Positions 19,519 through 30,033 are shown, counted from the stretch's first letter. The stretch: DNA of 31,987 nt from Chara braunii (GCA_003427395.1 BFEA01000414.1:1185364-1217350), one strand, 5' to 3'. Translations and numbers: made by a program. The notes: a model not told the origin generated them from the sequence alone.

Positions 19519-19941
19519 ACCATAATGGCTATACCCCATTCTCCAGAGGGCCGGCCACCACCAGGCCGAAAAAATGGCAGGCGGCGCCCGCCAAAACTAA
19601 AATTCGCGCTGGCGGTTCGGCAAAGCTTGGCGCGCAGTTCTACCGGACCAAAATAACTATACCCCATTCTTCAGAGGCCGGGGGCGAGGTCCCACTAACA
19701 ATCAGGGTTGGATTGAATGCCTGAATCGGGACGTGTTTGTGGAAGGGTGCAGAAAATCGAAATTCAACTGCTTTTCTGAATCTCTCCTCTGAAAACGTCC
19801 AGATTCATTGCACTCTATCCAATCCTCTTTGCTGGTGGGACCTGGCCCCCGGGCGACTCCGGACCAAAATGGCTGGCAGGGCCAGCCAAAACAAAGAGTC
19901 GCCCTGGCGCTTCGGCACAGCTTGGCATGCAGTTCTTTTCC
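19519..19941. repeat. Duplicated host segment around MITE B copy 3
   Basis: ACTATACCCCATTCTTCAGAG-type sequence occurs at 19519-19548 and 19647-19676. A longer unit (AAAATGGC, GCCAAAAC, GCTTCGGCA, AGCTTGGC, GCAGTTCT) occurs at 19569-19644 and 19865-19941. The MITE at 19678 sits between the copies. Confidence 0.7.
19678..19853. mobile_element. MITE family B, copy 3
   Basis: A 176-bp unit with the longest inverted ends of the family: CCGGGGGCGAGGTCCCACTA plus GGATTGAATGCCTGAATC on the left, and the complementary GATTCATTGCACTCTATCC plus GGTGGGACCTGGCCCCCGG on the right. It encodes no protein. Confidence 0.78.
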
Positions 19942-20047
19942 GCCTCGGCAAAAAGAGGCCCGGAGATAGTTGTGGCTCAGAAAAAAAACAAAAAGCCCTC
20001 TGGCCCTGTTTCCCAACCCTCGGTGATTGTACGAAACGGCAAGTCCT

Positions 20048-20091
20048 AGGCTCAGTCGCAGAAAAAAAAAAAAAAAAAAAAAGGCTCAGTC
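20048..20091 (+). mobile_element. Poly(A)-only insertion between 10-bp direct repeats
   Basis: aggctcagtc occurs at 20048-20057 and 20082-20091. Between them is only GCAG followed by an A-run. It is a second example of the pattern seen at 1558-1614. Confidence 0.55.
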
Positions 20092-20339
20092 AAGTCTAGG
20101 CAGTGGTTCTGGAACTCGTGGAGGAGGGACTCTGTTTTGGTTAAATTGGATTCAGTAGGTGAACTGCAGTTTTGCCCGTGGCTGTTGCCCCCAGTGGGGC
20201 ATGGGGAACAGTTTAACTCCCCTCCTTAAGAATCCCTCTTAACCAGGTTGGAATAGGGTTAGTGGTGTGGTGCTATCTGGTGATCTGCCTGTACTTGCCC
20301 TTTTTTTCCTTTTCCTTTTGGAGGACTTTTGATTAGTTG

Positions 20340-20463
20340 AAGGGACACTGGACCGGTTTCCAGGAGCTCAGTATGGGTAATTGCCCCAGCTGTTCTCGGG
20401 ATTTGTGGGGTTTCCCGGCCCCTGGTTCCTTCGACATTGGCAATTAAAGTCTACATGTTCTCC

Positions 20464-20512
<49 letters not shown>
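20340..20512 (+). mobile_element. Retroposon 3' end with LINE-type hairpin and long A-tail
   Basis: It shares GGGACACTGGACCGGTTTCC and GGGTAATTGCCCCAG with the LINE tail near 26000, including the hairpin (CTGGA, loop CCGGTT, TCCAG at 20348-20363). A body of about 100 bp leads to a 48-base A-run at 20465-20512. No ORF is attached. It may be a 5'-truncated LINE or a SINE that borrows the LINE tail. Confidence 0.66.
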
Positions 20513-20516
<4 letters not shown>

Positions 20517-20779
20517 CCTGCGTGGCAGGATCCCAGCATCACCTTGTAGTTGTCAAACCCTGTGACAATGGATGACACAAAGGAGCCGTACATAGACTCT
20601 GCACCCAACAGTTTACGTGAGAGCAGGCTGCATATAAAAAGGAGGTGAAAAAGGAAGGTGTCTGAGGGCATACTCACACTGCAAATAGGCCCATATAACT
20701 GCAGAATACCAAAATCAGCAGCCAGATCAGGTTCTAAAAAGAGGACTCTATCGGGCCACTAAATTTGCAAGTCTGTGAT

Positions 20780-20870
20780 TTTTTATTTTTATTTTTTTAA
20801 CAATTAATTCATTATAAATCAAACCGAGGCCGGGGACCTCACAATTCAACCCGGTTGGATTACATCTTTC
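20780..20870 (-). mobile_element. SINE-like 3' end, copy 1
   Basis: On the minus strand, CCGGGTTGAATTGTGAGG, CCCCGGCCTCGG and an A/T-rich tail. The same order occurs on the plus strand at 29579-29662 with an A-tail. A possible tRNA-like head lies further along the minus-strand 5' side (about 20935-20990) but is too weak to call. Confidence 0.6.
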
Positions 20871-21332
20871 GTAAAAAATAAAAATAAAAAAAAATTCAAC
20901 CCGGAGTACTGACAGATTCAGCCAGCTTAGCTTACAGACAATAGTCTGCAGAACTCAGATCTACCGAGTTCCAAGTCCATGATTCTAAGGGCCTAGTGTG
21001 TGTGCAGATTCCTGCACAACCTGTACGGTGATGCTGGCCTTTCCATCCGGTAGGGCAGACCCGCTATTTTGTGAACAGGCAGGACAAAATAGCTGAGAAA
21101 CGGACTGGTGGTGGGGAGATGCTTTCTGCAGCACCTGGCAGTTTTTCCATCATTGGCCATGGCCTCTTGGCATTTTTTTGTTATTATTATTTTTTTTTTT
21201 TCTTGGCATTTTTTCATCAGCCTGGCCCACCTAATCAAAACGATGTTGGTCTTCTGGTAGCAGCAGGGAGGAAAAGAATGTGTTCTTGTGATGCAAGCAT
21301 TCCGTTTGCCACAAAGAATATACTCCTGATTT
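20871..21332. other. Unassigned DNA
   Basis: No recognisable gene. T-rich patches occur near 21175-21200. It ends at the U6 retropseudogene. Confidence 0.4.
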
Positions 21333-21404
21333 CCATCAGATTCGTTTTTTGTTTTTTTAATTGGACCATTTCTCTATTTATGCATGTCATCCTTGCGCAG
21401 GGCC

Positions 21405-21436
<32 letters not shown>

Positions 21437-21464
21437 ACGGATGTCCCGAAGGACCCATCAGATT
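21333..21464 (-). pseudogene. U6 snRNA retropseudogene with TSD and A-tail
   Basis: The minus strand reads as U6 spliceosomal RNA from its first base (complement of 21454) to about 21359: GUCCUUCGGGACAUCCGU at the 5' end, then AAAAUUGGAACGAUACAGAG with the invariant ACAGAGA box, AGAUUAGCAUGGCCC, UGCGCAAGGAUGACA and AGAGAAAUGGUCCAA. A C is missing in the usual GGCCCC run, and the 5' hairpin is shortened. Instead of a T-run terminator the 3' end has an A-rich tail (21343-21358). The direct repeat ccatcagatt flanks it at 21333-21342 and 21455-21464 and abuts the exact 5' end. No TATA box or USE of the plant U6 type is visible upstream. It is a LINE-mobilised copy and is unlikely to be transcribed. 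Confidence 0.9.
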
Positions 21465-22432
21465 TGTCAATTATTCGGAAAACGACAGATTGCTAAAGTA
21501 GAAGCACTGCATTTTGTGAAAACCCAATGAACACCAATGGCCAAGCCTACCAACCCACACAGTGGAAGGCCGCAGGCGCCCATCAGGGCTCAAAATCCTC
21601 ATCGGGGGCACTGGTCGTTTAGGAGGCCACTTTCAGAACAACTGATGCTGATGGCCACCAGTATTTTTAAGGCTTCCCCTGCCGAGCCTGGGAACGCCCT
21701 GTAGGACTCAGAGCAGGAGGAAGAAGGGTGCGCAGGATAGCGCGAAACGGATCCAAGATTCAGATGATCAAGAAAGAAAAAAGGCGCGCGGGGAGAGAGA
21801 GAGAGGGAAAAACGGTTACAGAGTGAGAGTGAGCGCGGGCGCGAAAGGAGCGTCGAAGATGGCGAGGGAAGCAGAAAAGGGGAAGCTCGTATGCATGGCG
21901 CCGATCACGAATGCAAAAAGAGGCACCAAAACAGTTACAGATTTCTAAGTCTTATGCTAATTCAAAAATTGAAATCACCATATCCGCGCGTAAAGTCCTA
22001 CGTCTATTCGTATTTCCGCCAAATTCCGAGAGTTTTCTACGACGTGGTCGAGAACATTCACGCACAAAAAGGACACGTCGGGTTCCGTTCATTTCGGAAT
22101 TTCTAACCGTCAAGCCAAATTCCTAGTGCGCTCGCTAAAGCGCGCGTAATTCCCATGCATTTCCCAAATTATGAAAACGGAATTTCAAGAATCAATGAGA
22201 CTAAAAACACGGGTCTCAGCAAGGCACCTTAAAAAAAAATGGAGAGGGGCCTTGTTGGCCCGAGCAAAATTCGAAAAGAAAAAGAGAGAGAAGGGTTCCG
22301 GAAGATGGTGCAGGCTCAAAAGCTGATACGTCACACTCCCTCTCTCTCTCGGTGCGCGCGCATGGCAGTACAGCGTGCAAGCCGATTGTAGTGCACTCTC
22401 TTCGCGTCGTCGTCAACCCATGTACATTGTTG
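21465..22432. other. Unassigned DNA
   Basis: No gene was recognised. GA-rich patches lie near 21795-21830, and short frames near 21890-22126 have no family motif. Confidence 0.4.
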
Positions 22433-22531
<99 letters not shown>

Positions 22532-22550
22532 TGTGTGTGTGTGTGTGCGT
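22433..22550. repeat. (CT)n(GT)n compound microsatellite
   Basis: About 48 CT units followed by about 10 GT units. Its reverse-complement pattern (CA then GA) recurs at 26296-26351 just before the synthetic adapter. Confidence 0.97.
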
Positions 22551-22601
22551 GTTTCCTTCATGACATATGACAAAGTGTAGGGTTCTTGATTAGGCACACA
22601 C

Positions 22602-22745
22602 GCTATGGCACAATGTCCACTACCTTTCCCTTTGCCTGTCAAAAAAAAAAAAAAAATCACAACGTCAATGTCGGCTTCTGGCAAGTTCGCATGTAGGTCA
22701 TTCTTTTTGGTTGGAGATTGATCGGGGGGGGGGGGGGGGGGGGGG
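22602..22745 (+). repeat. 143-bp repeat, copy 1
   Basis: It starts GCTATGGCACAATGTCCAC, includes a 16-base A-run, and ends in a G-run at about 22725-22745. The same sequence with four substitutions starts at 26385, directly after the adapter. Confidence 0.93.
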
Positions 22746-22879
22746 TGTACCGGATGCGCAGGAAAGAGAGAGAGGGGGGGGGGGGGGAGGATGGGAAGGA
22801 GGGGGAAGAGTGTCCGCCCATTTTGCGATTTTAAATTAAATGTAAGAGAGCGCCACTGGATAGAAAACGTGAGCTGTTA

Positions 22880-25840
22880 GGAAGAACCTTTTTTNTCAAG
22901 ATGAGAGGGGTGATAGGCTATGACAGAATGATCAGGGACACATTCAGGGTTTTAATCCTAAGTCAAGCTAAGCCTATTATCCATGAGTTGTCACACTCAT
23001 TTATAGCTTCAAATCCATTCTCCTCTAAAACGGAAACCATGTGTGAATATGCACTAGCATACTTCAGAGACATCGTCTCCACTAGGAGACCCCAGGGTAC
23101 AATAGGTACGGATCTCTCTTCCACTTCGGACTTTTAGGACGCAATATACTCCGATATCCCCCTCACATCCAGAGACGCTCTGGATACCCCGTTCTCACAA
23201 CAGGAACTCCATCAAGCAGCGAAGAAAATGGCCAGCGGAAAGTGCCCCGGAGTCGACGAACTCCCTGTGGAACTATTCCTAAGTGCATGGGACGCCTTTG
23301 CTCCCTTTCTATGCCAAATACACAACAACGCCCTATCTGCAGAGGCCCTCCCAAAGGGGTGGCTAAAGGGAGTCATCTCCCTCCTCTACAAAAAGGGAGA
23401 TAAGAGAGAGGTCCGTAATTATAGACCTATCTCTGTGCTAAACGTAGCACACAAGATCCTTGCTAAAGCCCTAGCTATGAGACTGGCGGACATGTTGCCT
23501 GACTTGGTGGGAAGGGAGCAAGGCGCCTTTGTCAAAGGCCGGTCAATTTTTTATAACATTTTGTCCACAATTCAAGCTCTGGAAATCCTCGACTCAAAAC
23601 AAACGAACATAACCATCCTCCTCTTGGACATGGAGAAGGCTTACAATAAGGTTGGGGGGGCCTTCGTCACCACCACTTTAAAGAAGATGGGGTTTGGTGA
23701 TGACTTTATCACATGGGTAAAGGCAATGTACGTTGATGCCTCCTCAATGGTCATGGTAAATAGTAAACTCTCGAGATCATTCCCACTCACGAGATCCTTG
23801 AAACAAGGTTGTTCACTAGCCCCACTTCTGTTTGTGGTACAATTGGAGGTGTTAATGGCTAGCATAAGAAATAACGACACTATTGTGGGATTGAGTATCC
23901 CCCACGCTATCCAATGGAAAAGGGGGGGCATTGGCAGACGACCTCACGGTCGCTTGCTCCAACACACAGACCTCAATGAGAGCCCTGAGGGAAGTATTTG
24001 AGGGGTACTGTGTCCTCTCGGAAGCCTCTATTAATTGGGATAAGTCAACATTCCTTCTCCCGGCCCCATTCGAGATCTGCATTGATTGGGGCCTCAAAGA
24101 AGTCCCCGCGAACAGCTCAAAAAGATTCATGGGGGTCCAAGTGTCCCTCCGAGACTGCTCGAACGTGCAGGACTCACTCCTAGTAAAAAGTCACCGCTAG
24201 GATATTAAGTTGGGCTCGCAACTTCAGACTGTCACTATTTGGTAGAGCACTGGTTTTATCCTCAACAGCGTTCGCGATTCTCTGGTTCCCATTAACGATC
24301 CACCTACTCGGGGAAGAAGCATACCAAATAATTAAGTATGTTGCAGCCAGGTTTCTTTGGAAACCGGCGGCATCAGACATCCAGGGGTATATCAGCAAAC
24401 TGGCCTGGGATGCAGTATACTTCCCCAGGAACGAAGGGGGCCTGGGCATACTGGACCCCATCCATCAGAATTATGCCTTGTTGGCAAAGTGGTCGGTACA
24501 GGCCATGTTCGACATTGGAAACAAATATTGGAAAGCCCTAGCAATTTTCATCCTTATGGAGGAATGAGAGCTCCCCCACCACTCCCATGTATGGCTGTGT
24601 TTTTTCATCGTATCGTACTGCAACAGGCAGATTAAATCTAAGGTCTGGAAAACATCCTCGTGGCCTGGAACAAAGTAAGACCAGACCGGATAATTGAGCC
24701 AGTCTCTCGATCGCAGATATTAAATGAGATTATATTCGAGAATTACCGGATCTCGACACCAGAGTTGCAGCTATTCATGGAGGACTCCACCCCAGGTGCC
24801 TTCGGCAAGTCATGGATAGAAAAAGGGGTCATCCAGATCAGAGATATCTGGGATCCACAGACAGCAGACTGACTCACCTGGGTAGCAGCCCTCAAACCCA
24901 ACTCAAATTGGGCCCCGGACACATGGTTGAGAGACCCATTAAAAAACACTATCATCTGGAAGATCCTGGGACTGGACCGAAGAGCAGACACCAAGGCCCA
25001 AAAATGGATCCTTCCCACCAGGGGGCAAAAAGAAGGGCCCCTTAAACTAGGAGAGGAAGGGGTGATCTCCCCGACACCGGAGTGGGAGGAAGTGAGGGTC
25101 TTAGAAAATAGGTCCACCAAGAAAACAAGGTGTATTGTACTCCCGTTGGAAGTATCCTCCCTGCGAGTGGAACCTCTCATCAGAGGATGGCCACCCAGGG
25201 CCATATTGCCCAACAAAAGGGAAAAATCAAATGCGACACCTATCCTCAATTACAAGCCAAGGACAGGAGTAAAGTGCCTGAGGGCCACAGAAAAAAGCAG
25301 AAGCACAACAGATAGCCCTGCCTAATGATATTGACGTGTATAAGTTCTTGAGGGGACTTAAGAGACTCCCCTCGCAGCGAAATACGGCAATAATGTGGCT
25401 GCAATCCATGAACACTATTGCAACTGCTGTTTGGCTAAAAGCCAGGGGACTCTCCATCCCAGACACATGCAGCAGATGTAACTGGGCCTGGGAATCGGCC
25501 TCCCACCTCTGGTTGTATTGTCCCAAGTCATCGAAAATTTGGGAGTGGTGGAAAGACAGATGGAGGCTCCTTCCTGGAGGGGAAAGACACAGACTAATCT
25601 GACAACATCATACAAGGGGTATCTAATAATGAAGTGTCACTCACAAGCGGTAAGAACTACATATTATCAACCTGCAGGGGGATAATCCAGGCGGCCATTT
25701 GGTGGGCAAGGAATGGCCTCCTCTTCAAAGGGGAGAACCATGCCAGACAACACATATGCAACAGAGTTCTTTCGGAAATTCGGACTACAGTACTATCTGA
25801 TTGGAGATCCAAGAATTTCATATGGTTCGGCAAGACCTAG
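22880..25840 (+). pseudogene. Plant-type LINE (L1-like) ORF2, broken
   Basis: This is the longest element, reverse transcriptase through zinc-binding C-terminus, in shifted frames. 22898-24001: RT fingers and palm, one internal TAG (23135), with NYRPISVLNVAHKILAKAL, QGAFVKGRSI, motif A LLLDMEKAYNKV (catalytic first Asp kept) and motif B LKQGCSLAPLLFV. A G-run at about 23926-23932 shifts the frame, so motif C appears as LADDL (23931-24200) in place of YADD. 24199-24567: thumb region (RILSWARNFRLSLFGRAL, GGLGILDP). 24660-25325: continuing ORF with one TGA (24870). 25336-25602: zinc-binding CSRC...HLWLYCP. 25634-25840: AIWWARNGLLFKG terminus. No endonuclease domain is visible, so it is 5'-truncated. 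It has at least three internal stops and about five frame changes and is clearly non-functional. An N lies at 22895. Confidence 0.92.
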
Positions 25841-26080
25841 GCCTGCAAAGGGTCCTTCGCCTCCCTGACGGCAACATGTCTCTAGCCAGTTGGCTAAAGA
25901 ATTCCGAGCTCCAGGGTTAGGTGACCTCCCTTCTTTATTCATCATTTGTTTGTTTCTCAATTCTTAGTCCAGTTGCAAATTTATTAAAGGTAGTTTTATG
26001 GGACGCTGGACCCGGTTTCCAGCATAGCCTAAGTTGGGTAATGGCCCCAGTTTTTCCTCCGGGTTGTCATGTGGACGTTT
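25841..26080 (+). mobile_element. LINE 3' untranslated region with conserved hairpin
   Basis: It follows the LINE ORF. The hairpin GCTGGA, loop CCCGGTT, TCCAGC (26005-26023) is followed by GGGTAATGGCCCCAG. The same arrangement occurs at 2828 and 20342. No long A-tail follows, only a T-run near 26085. Confidence 0.72.
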
Positions 26081-26295
26081 TCTTTTTTTAAACCACCAGT
26101 ACCTCTACCAGCTATAAAAAAAAGTTGCGGCCGTATACGCGCCGCGACTTTAGGGGGTCGGGCGACCGAAAGCCCGATCGTCGATTTAAAAAAAAAAAAA
26201 TCAGAAATGAAAAGAGAAAAAACAGAAAAAAAAAGAGATTCAAAATAAAAAAAAGGAAAAGCACGGCGCGCGATGTGGTGGTAAAACTCAGCAAT

Positions 26296-26296
26296 G

Positions 26297-26351
<55 letters not shown>
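26296..26351. repeat. (CA)n(GA)n microsatellite before adapter
   Basis: A short CA run and then a GA run, ending exactly where the mosaic-end sequence starts. Confidence 0.95.
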
Positions 26352-26353
<2 letters not shown>

Positions 26354-26385
26354 GTCTCTTATACACATCTAGATGTGTATAAGAG
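26352..26385. other. Synthetic Nextera mosaic-end junction (contaminant)
   Basis: 26352-26370 is ctgtctcttatacacatct, the 19-bp Tn5 mosaic end used in Nextera libraries. It is followed directly by its reverse complement, agatgtgtataagag (26371-26385), lacking the last four bases. Head-to-head mosaic ends are the signature of the circularisation junction of Nextera mate-pair libraries. This is laboratory sequence left in the assembly and not part of the genome. Confidence 0.97.
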
Positions 26386-26527
26386 CTATGGCACAATGTC
26401 CACTACCTTTCCCTTTGCCTGTCAAAAAAAAAAAAAAAATCACAACGTCAATGTCGGCTTTTGGCAAGTTCGCATGTAGGGCATTGTTTTTGGCTGGAGA
26501 TTGATCGGGGGGGGGGGGGGGGGGGGG
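26385..26527 (+). repeat. 143-bp repeat, copy 2
   Basis: A near copy of 22602-22745, starting at the adapter edge and ending in the same type of G-run. After the G-run the two loci differ completely. Confidence 0.93.
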
Positions 26528-27320
26528 TATTGGATCAATCAAACAGATACGATAAATCGGTACACGCGCAATAACTCAACATATCGATCATTTCATGACC
26601 GGCGTGTAGGTTTATGCTTACGTGATGCATTGATGGATTTATTGATCAATCGATTGCTTGATTGAATGGAATAGATGTTTAAGAAACTGAAAAAGAAAAA
26701 TTAAAAAAAATCAAACATATAAGTATGAAAATGTAAACAGCGGGGGGGGTGAGGAGGTTTGGGAAGGGGGATGGAAAGAGGTTTTGGAAGGGGTGGAAGG
26801 AGGTTTTGGGGGGCCTGGAAGGAGGTTTTGGGGGGGGATGCAATATCCAAGTTATTGAGCACTACCCCACCCATCCATCCCTTTTCTACAAACGACCAAA
26901 TAAGCATTTTGATGGTTTCCCTCCGCTGTATCGTGTGCAAATTCTAGGCCATATGTTTGCAAAAATTATGAAGTCGACCCCTATGATGTATTGAAGGGAA
27001 TAATGCAGGCTTGCCAACCATCTTGGAGGGTAAAAACTCTGTCACAAAAATGGAAAACCTGGAAAGAAATGTCAAAGGAGACTTTCAGCTATTCACACCC
27101 AACTTGCATAGATCAGGAAATCTTGGAACTTAATCTTACTAATCTACGACCAGTGTCTCTCAGGCTCAATTCAGATAGTGGGTTGGCGCCACAGAAGCCA
27201 ATGTGCGAGTGTAGATTAATGAGCTTATTAAATATTCATCATTCATATTATGAACGTTCAGTGTTCATACACAGTCCGACACAGATACTCAAATAGGGAG
27301 TGAGGGGGGGGAGAGGGGGT
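26528..27320. other. Unassigned DNA with a 101-codon frame
   Basis: GGAGGTTTTGG-type short repeats lie at about 26754-26838. Frames at 26850-26994 and 26991-27296 (QKWKTWKEMSKETF, LNLTNLRPVSLRL) have less biased composition than the others here and might be decayed element coding sequence, but I recognise no family. The following LINE on the same strand makes a transposon origin possible. Confidence 0.35.
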
Positions 27321-27498
27321 TAAGAATCTTCAACGTTTTCCTAACCTCTGAATTTTATAATCTTCAGCGTTTTAACCACTCCATAATTTCATAATCTTTA
27401 GCGTTTCTACACACTCGAACAGGGGAGGTGTACTTCATAATTTTTAGCATCTTCACCATTTCATAATCTCCAAAATCCTCTGCGTTTCTATACACTTT
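27321..27498. repeat. Degenerate minisatellite, about 33-bp unit
   Basis: The motif ATAATCTT(C/T)AGCGTTT recurs with changes about five times, at intervals of roughly 25-50 bp. It stops where the second LINE fragment begins. Confidence 0.6.
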
Positions 27499-29520
27499 GA
27501 GAATATTGTTACGGCAATAGAAGCCCTCGAGTTGGTGGAAAAGGACGATGAAGACGTAGCGATCCTCATATTAGATCTGGAGAAGGTTTTCGATCGGGGC
27601 AACTGAACCTTTGTGTTTACCACATTGAAGGTGGCAGGTTTCGGAGGTCCCTTCTGCTCTTGGGTCAAGACATTGTACGACCTCTCTGCCGCTATGGTCT
27701 GTGTAAATGGGCATATCTCTAAGGACTTTCATCTCTCACTTTCACTGCGGCAAGGTTTTTCTTTGGCTCTCTTGTTGTTCGTACTGCACTCGGAACCTCT
27801 ACTCTACAACATAAGAAGACATTCAAAAATCACAGACTTAGTCCTACGAAACGGTAAAAAAAGTCGCGTGAAGTCCCTAGCGGACGATCTCTTCGTCATC
27901 TCCGAGTCCACAAATACAAGTCATTTCTTGGATGTGCTAAAAACCTGTTTGGTTAACTTCGCGGAGCTGTCGGAGGCAGTCAATGGAACAAATCAATTTT
28001 TTTTTCTTCCGAAGTCTTACTCACTCAGCGTCCAATGAGGTATGTAGAGAGTACCAGCAGGTACGATGAAACGGTTCTTGGGTGTCCAAGTAGCCATAGG
28101 GGATTGCTCCTCCTCACAATACCTATTTGGAGAAAAAAAATCTCAAAATAAGCAAAAGGGTGAGGGAAGGTCGTTCACCTATCCTTGATCGGCAGAGCCT
28201 TGGCAGTGATGTTTTTTGTGTTTACCCTCATTTCGTACGTGACCGTGGTTCGAAGAATCTCTCCTACGACCCTCAAGTCAGTCAAAGGAGTTGCTCGTCG
28301 GTTCATTTGGAAGCCAGAAGGTGACCCAAATAAAGGTTTTATCTCTAAGGTCACTTTGGACACGATCTTTGCTTCCAGAGAAAAAAAAGATTTAACCCTC
28401 ATTAACTCTGCATTGGAGCATTGCAGAATGCAGCCCTATTAGCTAAATGGGTCATCAGAGTTGCAACAGGTGACCAAGAAGCTGATTGGATATGGATGGC
28501 GGAGAGCCTGCTAGCAGACGGATGAAAGTTTTTCATGCCTGCAGATATCTGGATCGCAATGATGACAGACACATATGTTCACAAATGTTCCAAGTCGAGG
28601 TTCTGGTGTGAGGTGTTACTGATCAGGAAGAAGGCAAAACCTACCGTGGGGATTCCCCCCTGGTCGAAGCCAGAAGTCAGACGAAAACCTCTATTCAAGA
28701 ACCCCATGATTCGATATGGGAAAGAAAACTGGTTTTCCTTCACAAGGAACCCAGACTCCTTCGCCCAAGTTGGTTGCAAAAGGGCATTTCAACGGTTGGC
28801 GACTTGTAGGATGGCAACACTAATCAATGAAAAATGCCCCACCAATTGAAACAATCCCTAAGCCAACGACCTCATCAGGAACATAGGATGATATTGCTGA
28901 GAGAGTCTATTCCGACAGAATGGATTCGACTTCTTGAACCACCTGGGCTAGACAAGCCAAAAACTTGGTACAAAATGAAGTAAGGAGACTCTAAGCTCTT
29001 CTTAAAGCTTGAGAGTTGGACAGAGGATGGATGGCCTAGAGGAATGTTGGATGGAGTCATATGAATGGAATTTACCGACGCTCTAGTATTAGTGAGGGTG
29101 CGTTCATCGAAGTCAGGGTAAGACTGTAAGCTCTCACTCAAGTTGTTCTACCAATGATCACTTTTTTTATCTGCAACGGAACACCGTTGAAGGAGCTGAG
29201 AATTGATGTTGAATGCTGGGGCTGGCAGGTAGACGAGAAATTGGTTTAAGGATTATCGCACCTTAACATGAAACTACTACTGCAACAGAAGACAGATTCA
29301 AACTTGGCGATTGCTAAAATCGATAGTCGTTGGCAAAAAAAAGTTGCGACTTTGCCCCCTTCATCAAAGAAAGGCCTCGCTCAGGTCTAGTCATAGTTAA
29401 TATCTATGCCTTCTCAAGAATTGACTTTTTTACTGTGGCTCCAATCCCACCTTGCAATTCCTATAACAAAGTGGTCGGCAGATAAAGGCATAGAGGTCAA
29501 CCAGATATGCAAGTTTTGAT
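27499..29520 (+). pseudogene. Second LINE (L1-like) ORF2 fragment, broken
   Basis: 27499-28038 (one TGA at 27604) carries ENIVTAIEALEL, motif A ILDLEKVFDR, motif B LRQGFSLALLLFV and motif C SLADDLF. 28185-28442 is the thumb region (VARRFIWKPEGDPNKGF). 28535-28849 continues it, and near 29425-29515 the frame LLWLQSHLAIPI then TKWSADKG matches the start of the zinc-binding region of the first LINE before sequence identity ends. It shares layout with the 22880 copy, but the proteins differ at many positions, so it is another subfamily or an old copy. 5'- and 3'-truncated, with many stops and frame changes. Confidence 0.86.
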
Positions 29521-29578
29521 GGTTAGTTTAAAGTCTGTGGAGCAAGTTAAACCTGTTGATGCTGCCGGGATGATAACA

Positions 29579-29662
29579 CCGGGTTGAATTGTGAGGATCC
29601 CCGACCTCGGTCATTGAGTTTTTTAAAATATATATGAATCTGATTAAAAAAAAAAAAAAAAA
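29579..29662 (+). mobile_element. SINE-like 3' end, copy 2
   Basis: CCGGGTTGAATTGTGAGG and CCCCGACCTCGG, then an AT-rich part and an A-run (about 29646-29662). It is in the opposite orientation to the copy at 20780-20870. Confidence 0.6.
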
Positions 29663-30033
29663 GATTTATCATGGGGCATCTGGGCCTCGTCCGCCCCTGC
29701 CGTTAGGACATACTCACAATGTCCAGTAGATGTAGCTCAGTGGTTAGAGCACCGGTTGGAAATGCGCATTGTGATATTGGGTTGCGGGTTCAAAACTGAA
29801 TTGCAACCTTTCGCATGGATACTGGCAGGGCGTTAGAATGACCCGCGGGTGGACACAAACTTCCCGAGGCTGACGCATGATACTATTACAAACAATGTTT
29901 GTGTACCACCTAGGCGATCGGCCCATGGGTGTTGTATATTGGCTTAGACTCCGCGTTGGTTGCTTGCTGTTGTTGGTTTTGGTCGCTCTGATGATCTCCC
30001 CTAGCCTAGATATTTCACACATTATATCCACTT

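Noticed and set aside
21359-21454. Functional U6 snRNA gene
   Set aside because: A-tail and TSD, no T-run terminator, no visible U6 promoter, and a base missing in a conserved run.
22433-22684. Long Leu-Ser or Arg-Glu frames as proteins
   Set aside because: They are translations of the CT/GA microsatellite.
24743-25249. 168-codon minus-strand frame
   Set aside because: It lies opposite the LINE ORF2 and is a shadow of it.
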